Shown: positions 25,558 to 36,616, counted from the first letter of the stretch. The stretch: 64,000 bases of DNA from Arthrobacter sp. OY3WO11 (GCF_001641125.1 NZ_LWLP01000001.1:380156-444155); one strand, 5' to 3'. Made by a program: numbers and translations. The notes: a model not told the origin generated them from the letters alone.

Positions 25558-26454
25558 CTAGCGGAGGACCACCGTGCGGTTGCCCTGCAGGATGACCCGG
25601 CCCTCGCAGTGCCAGCGCACCGCGTTGGACAGGGCCTTGCATTCGGTGTCGCGGCCAGCGGCCACCAGGTCCTCGGGCCCGTAGGTGTGGTCCACCTCCA
25701 CGGTCTGCTGGGAGATGATCGGTCCCTCGTCCAGCTCGCTGTTAACGTAGTGGGCGGTGGCACCCACGGTCTTGACTCCGCGCGCGTAGGCCTGGTGGTA
25801 CGGCTTGGCGCCCTTGAAGCTGGGCAGGAACGAGTGGTGGATGTTGATCGCCTTCCCGTCCAGCTTCCGGGTGAGGTTGTCGCTGAGCACCTGCATGTAC
25901 CGGGCCAACACCACGAGCTCCACGTCGAACTCGTCCACCAGCTCCAGCAGCCGCGCCTCGGCCTCAGGCTTCGTATCAGCCGTGACCGGCACGTGGAAGA
26001 ACGGGATCCCGTGCCATTCCACCAGCGTCTGGTGGTCGGTGTGGTTGGACACCACGGCCACCACGTCCACCGGCAGCTCGCCGATGCGCGCCCGGAACAG
26101 GAGGTCGTTGAGGCAGTGCCCGAACTTGGACACCATGATCAGCACCCGCCGCTTCGAGCCGTGCGGCTCAAGGCGCCACCGCATCCCAAAACGCTCCGCA
26201 ACGGGACCAAAAGCGGCCCGCAGCGTGTCCGCGGTGGAGGAATCGCCGTCGGACGCAAAATGCACCCGCATAAAGAAGTGCCCTTCGGAGCGCTCGCCGA
26301 ACTGCTGGTTATCGATGATGTCGCAGCCGTGCTCCAGCAGGAAGCCGGACACGGCATGGACAATCCCGGGCGATTCAGAACAGTCCAGCGTGAGGACATG
26401 CTCCACGGTGGTCACGGGCGCGGAAAGGGAAGTTTCAGTCTCAATTGCGGTCAT
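25558..26454 (-). CDS. purU: Formyltetrahydrofolate deformylase (copy 1, sarcosine operon)
   Basis: Hydrolyses 10-formyl-THF to formate and free THF. 298 residues: an N-terminal ACT domain (EHVLTLDCSESPGIVHAVSG) and a C-terminal formyl-transferase fold with VSKFGHCLNDLLFR, the catalytic Asn-His-Asp set (NIHHSFLPSFKGAKPYHQAY) and LDEGPIISQ. It is last in the glyA-sox-sdaA operon, three bases after sdaA. Here it would recycle THF loaded by sarcosine-derived C1 units. A second copy lies at 54027-54956. Confidence 0.95.
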   Translation of the reverse strand: MTAIETETSLSAPVTTVEHVLTLDCSESPGIVHAVSGFLLEHGCDIIDNQQFGERSEGHFFMRVHFASDGDSSTADTLRAAFGPVAERFGMRWRLEPHGSKRRVLIMVSKFGHCLNDLLFRARIGELPVDVVAVVSNHTDHQTLVEWHGIPFFHVPVTADTKPEAEARLLELVDEFDVELVVLARYMQVLSDNLTRKLDGKAINIHHSFLPSFKGAKPYHQAYARGVKTVGATAHYVNSELDEGPIISQQTVEVDHTYGPEDLVAAGRDTECKALSNAVRWHCEGRVILQGNRTVVLR

Positions 26455-26457
26455 GGT

Positions 26458-27831
26458 TCAGCACTCGATCACATTCACGGCGAGTCCTCCTCGGGAGGTT
26501 TCCTTGTACTTGGTTTTCATGTCGGCTCCGGTTTCGCGCATCGTCTTGATGGCTTTGTCCAGGGACACCTTGTGGCTGCCATCGCCGTGCAGGGCAAGGC
26601 GGGCGGCGTTGATGGCTTTGACGCTGGCGATTGCGTTGCGTTCGATGCAGGGGATCTGCACCAGCCCGCCCACGGGATCGCACGTCAGGCCCAGGTTGTG
26701 TTCAATGCCCACCTCGGCGGCGTTCTCCACCTGCGCGGGGGAGCCGCCGAGGACCTCGCAGAGCCCTGCGGCGGCCATGGAGCAGGCGGAGCCCACTTCG
26801 CCCTGGCAGCCCACCTCGGCGCCGGAGATGGAAGCGTTGATCTTGAACAGGATTCCGACGGCGGCCGCGGCCAGCAGGAAGCGGACCACGCCGTCGTCGT
26901 TGGCGCCGGGGACAAACTTCACGTAGTAGTGCAGCACCGCCGGGACGATGCCGGCCGCGCCGTTGGTGGGCGCCGTGACAATGCGGCCGCCGGCGGCGTT
27001 TTCCTCGTTCACGGCCAGCGCGAACAGGTTCACCCATTCCATGGCCCGGAGCGGATCGGTCACGCCGGTGTCCGCCGTCAGGGTCTGGAACAACGACGGC
27101 GCGCGGCGGCGGACGTTGAGCCCGCCGGGAAGGATACCTTCCGCGGCGCAGCCGTTGTCCACGCATTCGCGCATGACCGCCCACAGCCCCAGCAGCTTCT
27201 CCCGGAGCTCCGCTTCCGTCCGCCAGGTTAGTTCGTTGGCCAGCATGACGTCGGAGATGGACATGCCCTCGCGCTTGCAGATCTCCAGGAGATCGTCCGC
27301 GGTGGCGAACGGGTAGGGCAGGACGGTGGAGTCTGCCACCACCCTGTCTGCGGCGTCGGCGTCCCCGTCAACAACGAAGCCGCCCCCGATCGAGTAGAAG
27401 CTCCGTTCGCTGAGGACTGCCCCGGCGTGGTCCAGGGCGCGGAAGGTCATGCCGTTGGGGTGGGCCGGGAGGGACTTGCGCCGGTGCAGCAGCACGTCCT
27501 CGTCCCAGTTGAAGTCCACCCGGTGGTCCCCGCCGATCCACAGTTCGGCGTCGAGGGCCGCTGCGGCTACCTGGTCGTCGGCCGTGAAGGTGTCCACGGT
27601 TTCGGGGTCCAGTCCCTTGAGGCCCAGGACCACGGCCTTGTCCGAGCCGTGGCCCCGCCCGGTGGCACCCAGCGAGCCGAACAGTTCAGCCTGCACGCGC
27701 CGGGTGGAGCTCAGGTGTCCGTCGCCCTTGAGTCCATCGGCGAACAGCTTTGCTGCCCGCATCGGGCCAACCGTGTGTGACGACGACGGCCCGATGCCAA
27801 CGGAGAACAGGTCCAGGACGCTGAGGGCCAT
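26458..27831 (-). CDS. sdaA: L-serine ammonia-lyase, iron-sulfur type, single chain
   Basis: Deaminates serine to pyruvate and ammonia. 457 residues with the fused beta and alpha domains: [18 protein letters not shown] at the N-terminus, and [14 protein letters not shown] and [16 protein letters not shown] in the C-terminal part. [17 protein letters not shown] supplies cysteines for the 4Fe-4S cluster. It starts on the base after the soxG stop. It drains the serine made by GlyA from sarcosine-derived glycine and C1 units into central metabolism. Confidence 0.96.
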   Translation of the reverse strand: MALSVLDLFSVGIGPSSSHTVGPMRAAKLFADGLKGDGHLSSTRRVQAELFGSLGATGRGHGSDKAVVLGLKGLDPETVDTFTADDQVAAAALDAELWIGGDHRVDFNWDEDVLLHRRKSLPAHPNGMTFRALDHAGAVLSERSFYSIGGGFVVDGDADAADRVVADSTVLPYPFATADDLLEICKREGMSISDVMLANELTWRTEAELREKLLGLWAVMRECVDNGCAAEGILPGGLNVRRRAPSLFQTLTADTGVTDPLRAMEWVNLFALAVNEENAAGGRIVTAPTNGAAGIVPAVLHYYVKFVPGANDDGVVRFLLAAAAVGILFKINASISGAEVGCQGEVGSACSMAAAGLCEVLGGSPAQVENAAEVGIEHNLGLTCDPVGGLVQIPCIERNAIASVKAINAARLALHGDGSHKVSLDKAIKTMRETGADMKTKYKETSRGGLAVNVIEC

Positions 27832-28470
27832 TTAGGGGACCTCAGGCGAGGCGTACTCGCGCATTGCATCGAGGAGCCAGCGGCCCAGGAAATCGGCGAA
27901 GGACGCGCGGGGGAAGAGCCGGAACGTCTCCTCGCCGGTCTTCCACAGCACCACGGGGATGTTGCCGATTTCGGTGGACAGTGCCGTGCCCGCCAACAGA
28001 GACCGGGGGTGCAGGTCCAGCGAGCAGCCCTTCTCCAGGACGGCCCGGGCCCGCGGCCCGGTGAGCTCGAACGTGGTGCGGTTGGCGGAAAGGTCCACCA
28101 CCTGGCCGGCGCCGTCTCCGAGGGCCCCGCGGAGCGCCTGGATCAGCTCGCCGCCCAGGGACTCGTGGGCTTCCCGTGGGGCAACCACCAGGAACTCTTC
28201 CGGGCCAAGCCACAGCACGGAGGTGTCCCTGGTTCCGCTGACGCTGCCGCACGTGGCGGGCAGGCCCCCGGTGACGGAAGCAACGCGCTGTCCGGCGTCG
28301 CTGGAGCGGTTGACCCGGAGGCCCACCATGGTCAGGAAAGCTATTTCAGACAGTTCCACTACGCCGCGGACGGAGCCGGTTTCAAAATCGGCCCGGAGCT
28401 GGGCGGCGGGGCTGACCCGGAGGGAGAGGTTCTTCTCGTAGGAGGTTGCGGGTGCTGCTGTTTCAGCCAT
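27832..28470 (-). CDS. soxG: Sarcosine oxidase gamma subunit
   Basis: 212 residues from ATG 28470, which overlaps the soxA stop by eight bases; a start eight codons upstream is possible but less compact. The GcvT-like fold of the family shows as [44 protein letters not shown] and [19 protein letters not shown]. It is the smallest-conserved subunit of the heterotetrameric enzyme that turns sarcosine into glycine. It sits between soxA and sdaA with no gaps. Confidence 0.92.
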   Translation of the reverse strand: MAETAAPATSYEKNLSLRVSPAAQLRADFETGSVRGVVELSEIAFLTMVGLRVNRSSDAGQRVASVTGGLPATCGSVSGTRDTSVLWLGPEEFLVVAPREAHESLGGELIQALRGALGDGAGQVVDLSANRTTFELTGPRARAVLEKGCSLDLHPRSLLAGTALSTEIGNIPVVLWKTGEETFRLFPRASFADFLGRWLLDAMREYASPEVP

Positions 28471-31408
28471 CTTTGCGGGTCCCTTCGGGGTCAAAAAGTA
28501 CGGTTTCGGCGACGACGACGTCCACCAGCTGGTCGCCGGCGGCAGCCACCAGGGTTTCGCCGATGCGGTTGCGGCCGTTCTTGATCAGGGCCAGGCCAAA
28601 GGACCTGCCGAGCGCCGCGCTGTGGTAGCTGGAAGTGACGAAGCCTTCCATCGGGACCGGCCCGTAGGCAGGGTTGGTGGAACGGCCCTTTTCGACGAGC
28701 TGGGTGCCTTCCGGGAGCCGGAGCGTGCCGTCCACCGGCAGCACGCTGACCAGGTGCTTGCGGTCCTCGCGCTGGGCATCTGCCCGGGCGTAGGAGCGCT
28801 TGCCGATGAATTCCTTGGCCTTGGAGACCACCCATTCCATGCCGGCGTCCTGCGGGGTGATGGTGCCGTCCGTGTCCTGGCCAACGATCGGGTAGCCCTT
28901 TTCGGCGCGGAGCACGTGCATGGTTTCCGTGCCATACGGGGTGATGTTGAATTCGGCCCCGGCGGCTGCCACGGCTTCCCAGGTGTTCAGCCCGTACCAG
29001 GACGGCACGTTGATCTCGTAGGCCAGTTCACCGGAGAAGGAGATCCGGCAGATCCGGGCGCGGACGCCGGAGGCCAGGGTGGTTTCGCGGAAGGTCATGA
29101 ACGGGAAGGCTTCGGTTTCCAGTCCGCCGTTGGCGGCCAGTTCCGGTGCCACCTTGGCCAGGACTGCGCGGGATTTGGGCCCGACGACGGCAATGGTGCT
29201 CCACTGTTCGGTCACCGAGGTGCAGTGCACGTCCAGTTCCGGCCACTCGGTCTGCAGCCATTCCTCCAGCCAGTCCAGCACCTTCGCGGCGCCGCCGGTG
29301 GTGGTGGTCATGAAGTAGGTGTCGTCGTCGAGGCGCAGGGTCACGCCGTCGTCGAAGATCATGCCGTCAGCCATGCACATCACGCCGTAGCGAGCGGAAC
29401 CCGGGGCGAGCTTCTTGAACGCGTTGGTGTAGATCCGGTTGAGGAACTCACCGGCGTCCTTGCCGCGGATTTCGATCTTGCCCAGGGTGGTGGCGTCCAT
29501 GAAGCCCACGGACTCGCGGACGGCGGCGCATTCACGCAGCACTGCAGCGTCCATGTCCTCCCCGTCCTGCGGGTAGTACCAGGGCCGCTTCCACTGCCCC
29601 ACGTCCTCGAACAGGGCGCCCTTCTCGACGTGCCAGGGGTGGATGGACGTCTTGCGGGCGGGGTCGAACAGCTCCCCGCGCTGGCGTCCGGCCAATGCCG
29701 CGAAGGCCACGGGCGTGAAGGGTGCGCGGTAGGTGGTGGTGCCGATGTCGCCGATGCCGCGGGAGGCTTCGCCGGCGGTGCGCAGCGCTGCGGCGATGAC
29801 GCCGATTGCGTTGACGCCGGAGGTCTTGCCCTGGTCATTGGCGGTGCTGATGGAGGTGTAGCGCTTGATGTGCTCCACGGACCGCATGCCGGCCCCGGTG
29901 GAGCGCAGCACGTCGGCAACCGACTGGTCCCGCTGGAAGTCCACGTAGTGCTGGTGCCAGTCGTCCGGGGTTCCCTGCTCACCCGGGACCAGCCACAGCT
30001 GGCGGGTGGGGGCCGAGGCCTTCGGCTCGGTGAGCGGCACGGGCGTTGTGCCGGATGCGAACCCGGCCGCGATGGCTGCGGATGCTCCGGCGGAGATGCC
30101 CTCGGCCAGGCAGTCGGCCAGCTCAAAGCTGCCGCGTCCGGAGCCGATGGTCTGCTGGTTCGGAACCACGGTGCTGGGCACGAAAGCGGCCAGCTCGTCA
30201 TCCCAGCGCAGCTTGCCCTGCCGCTGCGAGTGCAGGTGCACCAGCGGGCTCCAACCGCCGGACACAGCCAGCAGGTCGCAGGCGATCTGCTCGATGCCCG
30301 AGGTGAGCTCGCCGTCGTCGTTAATGCTGCGGACGGTGACGCCGTCCACGCGGCCGTCTTCTGACTGGGAAGTCGTGTTGGCCACGGCGCTGCCGATCAG
30401 CACCCGGATGCCGGCTTCGACGGCGGCAGCGGCCACTGCGGTGAGCTGCGGACGGGCGTCCACCACGGCGGCCACCTTGACGCCGGCGGCGCGCAGGTCC
30501 GCGGCCACGGCGTAGGCGCTGTCATTGGTGGTGCTGATGACCACGCGCTGCCCGGCGGCCACCCCGTAGCGGTTCAGGTAGCTGCGGACGGCGGAGGCCA
30601 GGATGATGCCCGGGCGGTCGTTGTTCTCGAACACCAGGGGACGCTCGTGGGCGCCCGGTGCCAGGACCACCTGGTTGGCACGGATGTGCCAAATCCGCTG
30701 CCGGGACACTCCGGACGCGGCGGGTGAGGAGAGGTGGTCCGTGCGGTTCTGGACGGCGATCACGTAGTTGGCGTCATAGGCGCCGAAAGCCGTGGTGCGG
30801 TTCAGGACCGTGGACTCGGCGCCGGAGACGAGCTCGGCTTCGACGTCCGCCACCCATTCCAAGGCCGGCTTGCCTTCGATGGTCTCAGCGAGTTCCGGTG
30901 CCGTTGACCCGGACAGGAGGGACCCGCCCAGCTCGGGCTGGTCATCCAGCAGCATCACCCGGGCGCCGGTGCGGACGGCTTCGCGGGCTGCGGCCAGGCC
31001 GGCGGGGCCGCCGCCGACCACAAGGACGTCGGTGTGGACGTACTTCTTGTCGTACTCGGCGCGGTCCTCCTCGGGATCCAGCTTGCCCAAGCCGCTGAGC
31101 AGTTCCGCCTTCAGGCCGTCCACCAGGGTGACGGTGGTGGCGGGGAGCATGGACTCGGCAACGTCGCCCGGGAAGCGCGCAGCGATCTTCACCATCGCGT
31201 TGGATTCCTCCACCCCGGCGGACATGATGCCGCGGGGCCGGTCCTCGTAGAGGGAGTTGCCGGCGTTGATCCGGCCGTTGGCGATCAGGGCCGAGGCGAG
31301 GGTGTCGCCGGGGTGCCCGGTGAATTCCTCGCCGTCCACGGTGAAACGCCAGGAGATGGTGCGGTCGATGCGTCCTCCGGAAGCGAGGCGGGCATTCTGG
31401 GAAGTCAC
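28463..31408 (-). CDS. soxA: Sarcosine oxidase alpha subunit
   Basis: 981 residues from GTG 31408, with AAGGAG seven bases upstream and a GTGA overlap with soxD. N-terminal 2Fe-2S-like region ([20 protein letters not shown]), an FAD/NAD-binding domain with [18 protein letters not shown], and a C-terminal GcvT-type THF domain ([20 protein letters not shown]). Sarcosine oxidation yields glycine, H2O2 and 5,10-methylene-THF or formaldehyde; the THF domain channels the C1 unit. Length and domain order are as expected. Confidence 0.96.
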   Translation of the reverse strand: MTSQNARLASGGRIDRTISWRFTVDGEEFTGHPGDTLASALIANGRINAGNSLYEDRPRGIMSAGVEESNAMVKIAARFPGDVAESMLPATTVTLVDGLKAELLSGLGKLDPEEDRAEYDKKYVHTDVLVVGGGPAGLAAAREAVRTGARVMLLDDQPELGGSLLSGSTAPELAETIEGKPALEWVADVEAELVSGAESTVLNRTTAFGAYDANYVIAVQNRTDHLSSPAASGVSRQRIWHIRANQVVLAPGAHERPLVFENNDRPGIILASAVRSYLNRYGVAAGQRVVISTTNDSAYAVAADLRAAGVKVAAVVDARPQLTAVAAAAVEAGIRVLIGSAVANTTSQSEDGRVDGVTVRSINDDGELTSGIEQIACDLLAVSGGWSPLVHLHSQRQGKLRWDDELAAFVPSTVVPNQQTIGSGRGSFELADCLAEGISAGASAAIAAGFASGTTPVPLTEPKASAPTRQLWLVPGEQGTPDDWHQHYVDFQRDQSVADVLRSTGAGMRSVEHIKRYTSISTANDQGKTSGVNAIGVIAAALRTAGEASRGIGDIGTTTYRAPFTPVAFAALAGRQRGELFDPARKTSIHPWHVEKGALFEDVGQWKRPWYYPQDGEDMDAAVLRECAAVRESVGFMDATTLGKIEIRGKDAGEFLNRIYTNAFKKLAPGSARYGVMCMADGMIFDDGVTLRLDDDTYFMTTTTGGAAKVLDWLEEWLQTEWPELDVHCTSVTEQWSTIAVVGPKSRAVLAKVAPELAANGGLETEAFPFMTFRETTLASGVRARICRISFSGELAYEINVPSWYGLNTWEAVAAAGAEFNITPYGTETMHVLRAEKGYPIVGQDTDGTITPQDAGMEWVVSKAKEFIGKRSYARADAQREDRKHLVSVLPVDGTLRLPEGTQLVEKGRSTNPAYGPVPMEGFVTSSYHSAALGRSFGLALIKNGRNRIGETLVAAAGDQLVDVVVAETVLFDPEGTRKDG

Positions 31409-31830
31409 TTGGTTGCTCCTTCCGGGGCGGTGGTGCTGGCGGGTGTATTGCTGGTGCCGGAGATGCTCGTCCCGGTCGTACTGGGTGCCGCCGTCCCGGT
31501 GGTGGTGCTGTCCGGGGCGAGGCTGGCGGTGCCGGTTTCGGCGGTCACCTTGCCGGCGGCTTCGGGGCGGGGCGAGCCCATCGGGTAGACGGCCTGGATT
31601 TCGTAGGTGACGGTGTCGCGGAGCATGTTGAACCACTGGCGGCAGCCGGTGCTGTGGAGCCAGCGCTCGGCGAAGGCGCCCTTGGTGTTGTCCCGGTAGA
31701 AGAGGAACTCGGCCCACTGGCGGTCGTTCAGTTCGTTCGGGTTTTCGGGGTAGGGCACGTGGGCCTGGCCGCCGTAGTGGAATTCGGTCTCGTCGCGGGA
31801 GCCGCAGTTGGGGCAGGAGATGAGCAGCAT
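31405..31830 (-). CDS. soxD: Sarcosine oxidase delta subunit with extra Ser/Thr-rich tail
   Basis: The first 90 residues are a normal Sox[37 protein letters not shown] and [15 protein letters not shown], with the cysteines that bind zinc. The total is 141 residues because of a 50-residue C-terminal tail made almost only of Thr, Ser, Ala, Gly and Pro, which the family normally lacks. The reading frame through the tail is intact and ends in the GTGA overlap with soxA. It lies 37 bp after soxB. Confidence 0.93.
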   Translation of the reverse strand: MLLISCPNCGSRDETEFHYGGQAHVPYPENPNELNDRQWAEFLFYRDNTKGAFAERWLHSTGCRQWFNMLRDTVTYEIQAVYPMGSPRPEAAGKVTAETGTASLAPDSTTTGTAAPSTTGTSISGTSNTPASTTAPEGATK

Positions 31831-31867
31831 GTGCGTCTTCTTTCTAAAGTGCAGTGTTCGCTGGCGG

Positions 31868-33088
31868 CTAGTGGGCCACGGCGGCGGCGCCGTGTTCGTC
31901 GATCAGCGCGCCGGTTTCGAAGCGCTCCAGCGCAAACGGCTTGTTAAGCCTGTGCGGGGTGCCAGTGGCGATGTTGTGCGCGAAGGTCATACCGGCCGCG
32001 GGAGTGGCCTTGAAGCCGCCGGTGCCCCAGCCGCAGTTCACGAACATGTTTTCCACCGGGGTGTTGCCCACGATCGGGGAGGCGTCCAGCGTGGTGTCCA
32101 CAATGCCGCCCCAGGTCCGGAGCACGTGGGCCCGGGCAAAGATGGGGAAGAGCTCGACGGCGGCGGCCATTTGGTGCTCGATCACGTGGAATGAGCCGCG
32201 CTGGCCGTAGCCGTTGTAGGAATCGACGCCGGCACCCATGACAAGTTCGCCCTTGTGCGCCTGGGAGACATAGACGTGCACGTGGTTGGACATGACCACC
32301 GTGGGGTGGACCGGCTCGTGCAGTTCGGAGACCAGCGCCTGCAGGGGGTGGGACTGGATGGGGAGCCGGAACCCGGCCATCTCGGCCAGGACCGAGCTAT
32401 GCCCGGCGGCGGCCAGGCCAACCTTTTCGGTGTTGATGGTGCCGCGGTTGGTCTTGACGCCCACCACGCGGTTGCCGTCCTTGACGAAGCCGGTGACTTC
32501 GCAGTTCTGGATGATGTCCACACCCATTTCGTCGCACTTGCGGGCGAAGGCCCAGGCAACGTGGTCGTGCTTGGCGATGCCGGCGCGGGGCTGGTACGTG
32601 GCGCCCATGACGGGGTAGCGGATGTTGTCGTTGATGTTCAGGATGGGGCAGAGTTCCTTGACCTGCTTCGGGTCCAGCCACTCGGCGTCCACGCCGTTGA
32701 GCTTGTTGGCTCCCACGCGCCGCATGCTTTCACGAACGTCGCCCAGGGTGTGGGCCAGGTTCATGACGCCGCGCTGGCTGAAGAGGAAGTCATACTCGAG
32801 TTCCTCGGGCAGGATCTCCCAGAGCTTGAGGGCGTGCTCGTAGATGGCCGCGCTCTCGTCCCAGAGGTAGTTGGAGCGGATGATGGTGGTGTTCCGGGCC
32901 ATGTTGCCGCCGGCCAGCCAGCCCTTTTCCAGGACGGCAATGTTGGTCATGCCGTGGTTCTTCGCCAGGAAGTAGGCGGTGGCCAGGCCGTGCCCGCCGC
33001 CGCCCACAATCACGGCGTCGTAGGAGGACTTGGGCTCCGGGTTGCGCCAGAGGAAGTCGGGGTGCTCGGGGAGGAGGTCTGCACTCAC
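31868..33088 (-). CDS. soxB: Sarcosine oxidase beta subunit
   Basis: 406 residues from GTG 33088, which overlaps the glyA stop (GTGA); GGAG is eight bases upstream. FAD-binding [21 protein letters not shown], then [20 protein letters not shown], and near the C-terminus [18 protein letters not shown]. It carries the covalent flavin and the sarcosine oxidation site of the heterotetramer. Subunit order B-D-A-G is the standard one. Confidence 0.96.
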   Translation of the reverse strand: MSADLLPEHPDFLWRNPEPKSSYDAVIVGGGGHGLATAYFLAKNHGMTNIAVLEKGWLAGGNMARNTTIIRSNYLWDESAAIYEHALKLWEILPEELEYDFLFSQRGVMNLAHTLGDVRESMRRVGANKLNGVDAEWLDPKQVKELCPILNINDNIRYPVMGATYQPRAGIAKHDHVAWAFARKCDEMGVDIIQNCEVTGFVKDGNRVVGVKTNRGTINTEKVGLAAAGHSSVLAEMAGFRLPIQSHPLQALVSELHEPVHPTVVMSNHVHVYVSQAHKGELVMGAGVDSYNGYGQRGSFHVIEHQMAAAVELFPIFARAHVLRTWGGIVDTTLDASPIVGNTPVENMFVNCGWGTGGFKATPAAGMTFAHNIATGTPHRLNKPFALERFETGALIDEHGAAAVAH

Positions 33089-34434
33089 TGGGCTGCTCCA
33101 ATCATGTCGTTTTCGAATGCAGCAAGCTCGGCGCCGCCGTCGTTCTGGGAAAGGTGGGGGTAGAGGGGGAACTTCTCCGCCAGGGCGGTGACGCGGGCGC
33201 GGAGTTCGACGGCGGTGCTGTCGCCTAAGGTGCCGTTACTTGCCGAGGCGATCAGCGCCGTCGCGATGATGTCCGCTACTTCGGCGAATTCCTCGGCGCC
33301 GAAGCCGCGCGTGGCGAGGGCGGGGGTGCCGATCCGGAGGCCGGAGGAGACCATCGGCGGGCGGGGATCGAAGGGGACGGCGTTGCGGTTCACGGTGATG
33401 CCGATGCGGTGCAGGGCGTCTTCGGCCTGCTGTCCGTCCAGCTCGGAATTGCGGAGGTCCACGAGGACCAGGTGGACGTCGGTGCCGCCGTTGACCACGG
33501 AGATTCCGGCCGCGGCAACGTCCTCGCGGAGGAGCCGTTCGGCGAGAAGCTTGGAGCCCTCCAGGACACGCTCCTGGCGTTCCTTGAACTCGGGGGAGGC
33601 GGCGAGCTTGAAGGCCACGGCCTTGGCGGCGATCACGTGCTCCAGCGGGCCGCCCTGCTGGCCGGGGAACACGGCGCTGTTGATCTTCCTGCCGTACTGC
33701 TCCTTGGCCAGGATGACGCCGCCGCGCGGGCCGCCGAGGGTCTTGTGGGTGGTGGTGGTGACGACGTCGGCGTACGGCACCGGGTTCGGGTGCAGGCCGG
33801 CGGCCACCAGGCCTGCGAAGTGGGCCATGTCCACCATGAGGTACGCATCCACCAGGTCGGCGATGCGGCGGAACTCGGCGAAGTCCAGCTGGCGGGAGTA
33901 GGCGGACCAGCCGGCAACGATCAGCTTGGGCCGGTGCTCCAGGGCCAGCGCCTCCACCTCGGCCATATCGATGCGGAGATCGGATTCGCTGACGTGGTAG
34001 GGGACCACGTTGTAGAGCTTGCCGGAGAAGTTGATCTTCATGCCGTGGGTCAGGTGGCCGCCGTGGGCCAGGCTCAGTCCCATGATGGTGTCGCCCGGGT
34101 TCAGCAGGGCGAACATGGCGGCGGCGTTGGCCTGCGCGCCGGAGTGCGGCTGGACGTTGGCGAATTCTGCGCCGAACAGTGCCTTGACGCGGTCGATGGC
34201 CAACTGCTCCACAACATCCACGTGCTCGCAGCCGCCGTAGTAGCGCTTGCCCGGGTAGCCCTCGGCGTACTTGTTGGTGAGGACCGAGCCCTGTGCCTCC
34301 ATGACGGCGGAGGGGGCGAAATTCTCGGAGGCGATCATTTCCAGCGTCGACTGCTGGCGGCCCAGCTCACTGGCGATGGCCTGCTGGACCTCGGGATCGA
34401 CTACGGAAAGTCGCTCGTTCAACTGCTCAACCAC
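33085..34434 (-). CDS. glyA: Serine hydroxymethyltransferase (catabolic operon copy)
   Basis: 449 residues. Interconverts glycine plus 5,10-methylene-THF and serine. The PLP lysine is in [29 protein letters not shown] and [10 protein letters not shown] are the conserved N-terminal segments. GTG 34434 follows AAAGGAG by five bases. It is first in the glyA-soxBDAG-sdaA-purU operon, so it combines both sarcosine oxidase products into serine for SdaA. Another glyA for growth is expected elsewhere in the genome. Confidence 0.96.
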   Translation of the reverse strand: MVEQLNERLSVVDPEVQQAIASELGRQQSTLEMIASENFAPSAVMEAQGSVLTNKYAEGYPGKRYYGGCEHVDVVEQLAIDRVKALFGAEFANVQPHSGAQANAAAMFALLNPGDTIMGLSLAHGGHLTHGMKINFSGKLYNVVPYHVSESDLRIDMAEVEALALEHRPKLIVAGWSAYSRQLDFAEFRRIADLVDAYLMVDMAHFAGLVAAGLHPNPVPYADVVTTTTHKTLGGPRGGVILAKEQYGRKINSAVFPGQQGGPLEHVIAAKAVAFKLAASPEFKERQERVLEGSKLLAERLLREDVAAAGISVVNGGTDVHLVLVDLRNSELDGQQAEDALHRIGITVNRNAVPFDPRPPMVSSGLRIGTPALATRGFGAEEFAEVADIIATALIASASNGTLGDSTAVELRARVTALAEKFPLYPHLSQNDGGAELAAFENDMIGAAQ

Positions 34435-34466
34435 GGATGCTCCTTTGAAATACCACTTGCTGTCTA

Positions 34467-34480
34467 ACTGATATATCAGT
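34467..34480. promoter_or_regulatory. Perfect palindrome ACTGATATATCAGT, candidate GntR operator
   Basis: A 14-bp perfect palindrome, 33 bp before the glyA start and in the divergent region shared with the GntR gene. Its position suits repression of the sarcosine operon and autoregulation. Confidence 0.7.
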
Positions 34481-34593
34481 GTGAGTTCAATGGTATGATC
34501 GGGATCACAGCAGAGTCAATAGCTGGACGAAAGTGACGCGAAGCCCGCCAAGGGGCACGCCCTCGTCACCTCAGCGAAGAACGGAGCGGCGCG

Positions 34594-35265
34594 TTGAATG
34601 CACTTCTTGCCCTGCCTCAGGCGGAGGACGAGGCACCGTCCCAGGCGGAGGCCGCCTACCGGCAGCTGCGGGACAAACTGATCATGCTGGAAATCCGTCC
34701 GGGCGAGCCGATCAACGAGGGCCAGGTGGCGGCTGAACTCGGGCTCGGGCGCACCCCTGTGCGCGAGGCAATCAAGCGGCTGGAGGTTGACCACCTGGTC
34801 ATCTCCTACCCGCGCCGCGGCACCTTCGCCACGAATGTGGACTTCACGGAGCTGGCGGACGTCTCGGAAATCCGGGAGCTCCTGGAACCGCTGGCCGCGC
34901 GCCGGGCTGCCAAAAGGGCCAGTGAAGGCATGCGCCGCGAACTGCTGCAGGTGGCCGATGCCATCGCGGAGCTGGGGCCGGGCCAGGGGGAGTCACGCGA
35001 CCTCATGCGCTATGACCTGATGGTGCACCGGCTGATCTACAAGGCGGCTGCGAACCCGCATCTGGAAAGCACCCTGATCCGCTACGACAACCTGGCCACC
35101 CGCATCTGGTGCGTTGTCCTGGACAAGGTGCCGTCAGTCAGCGGCCACATCACCGAGCACGTGGACCTGCTCAAGGCGGTGGCCGCCGGTGATGCGGATA
35201 AAGCCGCCGAGCTTGCCCTGAACCACGTCACCAGCTTCGAGGAAACCATCCGCAAGGTGCTGTAG
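34594..35265 (+). CDS. GntR family regulator, FadR/VanR-type, likely controls sarcosine operon
   Basis: 223 residues from TTG 34594, with GGAG about eight bases upstream. Winged helix with GLGRTPVREAIKRLEVDHLV, then the all-helical FCD ligand-binding domain (EIRELLEPLAARRAA; MRYDLMVHRLIYKAAANPHL; HITEHVDLLKAVAAGDADKA) with the metal-site histidines usual for the family. It is divergent from glyA-sox, so sarcosine, glycine or a THF-related signal is the likely effector. Confidence 0.9.
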   Translation: MNALLALPQAEDEAPSQAEAAYRQLRDKLIMLEIRPGEPINEGQVAAELGLGRTPVREAIKRLEVDHLVISYPRRGTFATNVDFTELADVSEIRELLEPLAARRAAKRASEGMRRELLQVADAIAELGPGQGESRDLMRYDLMVHRLIYKAAANPHLESTLIRYDNLATRIWCVVLDKVPSVSGHITEHVDLLKAVAAGDADKAAELALNHVTSFEETIRKVL

Positions 35266-35273
35266 CCCGCCCC

Positions 35274-35389
35274 GGGACCCTCTCTCACTTAACGCCGCAT
35301 GAACCGGGACCCTCTCGCACTTAACGCCGCATAAACCGGGACCCTCTCGCACTTAACGCCGCCCAAACCGGGACCCTCTCTCACTCCTG
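35274..35389 (+). repeat. 32-bp-period tandem array C (core CTCTCnCACTTAACG)
   Basis: Three full 32-bp units start at 35274, 35306 and 35338, followed by a terminal unit at 35370 (CTCTCTCACTCCTG). It begins 8 bp after the GntR stop, in its sense direction. The non-core half of the unit (GCCGCATGAACCGGGACC) is shared within this array but differs from arrays A and B. Confidence 0.9.
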
Positions 35390-35410
35390 AAAGGATGGAA
35401 GAACGCAACG

Positions 35411-36616
35411 ATGCCCGCTGTCACCCGGAACGCACAGGACCGCACTGTCAGGTTCGGCTTCGCCTTCATCGGCGTCCTGCTCATTGCGGTCAACCTTCGG
35501 GTGTCCTTTGTCAGCGTGGGACCGGTCCTCGCGAACATCAGCTCCGACCTTGGCCTGTCCAGCGCTGCAGCAGGGTTCCTAACGGGCCTTCCGCTCATTG
35601 CTTTCGCAGTCTTTTCACCCGTGGCGCCCGGCTTCGCGACCCGCCTGGGCCTCGACCGTGCGCTGTGGATGTCACTGCTGTTCCTGGCCTTGGGCATTGC
35701 ACTCCGCTCCTTGCCTGTTCCCGGATTCATCTGGGTGGGCACAGCACTCATAGGCCTCGCGATCGCTTTCCTCAATGTCCTGGTCCCTTCGCTGGTGAAG
35801 CGGGACTTTCCCACGAGGGTCAGCCAGCTCACCGGAAGCTACACCGCCACCCAGGCCGCCTTTGCCGCCATGGGGGCGGCCGTCGTCGTACCCGTTGCCC
35901 AGACGTCCCCTGCTGGATGGCGGCTTGCCCTCGGCATCTGGGTAGGACTTGCCCTCATCGCCATGGCGGTGCTCCTGCCGTGGCTGCGCCGGCACAGCTC
36001 CGGCGCCATGAATGCCGCCACGCCGGAAGTCTCCCACCAATCGCCTTGGACCTCGGCCCTGGGCTGGCAGGTGACCATTTTCATGGGGCTGCAGTCGATC
36101 GCCTTCTACGTCCTGATGGCGTGGCTGCCTACCATCGAACAAAGCCGCGGGGTCCCGGCGACTACCGCCGGCATCCACCTGTCCGTTTTCCTGCTGGTCA
36201 GCGTTTTCGCCAGCCTGCTGGCAGGGGGCATCCTTCACCGGGGGCCGGACCAGCGGCTCGTTTCCTTCGCCAGCGGCGCGGTGATGATTGTGACGTTCCT
36301 GGGCCTGGCGCTCGCACCGGACCTCATCCTGCTGTGGGTCCTCCTGGGGGCGATCGGGTGCGGAAGCCTCATTGTCATTGCCCTGTCGCTGTTCAGCCTC
36401 CGGACCGTGAACTATCCGCAGGCGGCATCATTGTCCGGTATGGCGCAGTCGATGGGCTACGGCCTGGCTGCTGCGGGGCCGGTGATGTTCGGCGGGCTTC
36501 GCGATCTGAGCGGAGACTGGACGCTTCCGCTCCTGGTCACCGCGGGCATCATGGCGGTCCTCGCCGTGACAGGCGTGCTCGCGGGGCGGAACCGGGTGAT
36601 CAGCGCACCGGCATGA
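35411..36616 (+). CDS. MFS transporter, CynX/NimT family
   Basis: 401 residues with about 12 membrane segments. VNLRVSFVSVGPVLANISSDLGLS near the start and LTGLPLIAFAVFSPVAP are typical of the CynX (cyanate) and NimT (nitroimidazole) branch. It starts about 20 bp after array C. Substrates of this branch are poorly known, and the neighbours do not help: GntR is a separate unit and the convergent gene is LacI. Confidence 0.87.
   Translation: MPAVTRNAQDRTVRFGFAFIGVLLIAVNLRVSFVSVGPVLANISSDLGLSSAAAGFLTGLPLIAFAVFSPVAPGFATRLGLDRALWMSLLFLALGIALRSLPVPGFIWVGTALIGLAIAFLNVLVPSLVKRDFPTRVSQLTGSYTATQAAFAAMGAAVVVPVAQTSPAGWRLALGIWVGLALIAMAVLLPWLRRHSSGAMNAATPEVSHQSPWTSALGWQVTIFMGLQSIAFYVLMAWLPTIEQSRGVPATTAGIHLSVFLLVSVFASLLAGGILHRGPDQRLVSFASGAVMIVTFLGLALAPDLILLWVLLGAIGCGSLIVIALSLFSLRTVNYPQAASLSGMAQSMGYGLAAAGPVMFGGLRDLSGDWTLPLLVTAGIMAVLAVTGVLAGRNRVISAPA

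Noticed and set aside
28463..31717. soxA starting at 31717
   Set aside because: The extra 100 codons overlap soxD in another frame; GTG 31408 has a strong ribosome binding site and starts the conserved protein.
34435..34593. Glycine riboswitch before glyA
   Set aside because: Looked for paired aptamer cores; only the GntR-type palindrome and ordinary promoter sequence are visible.
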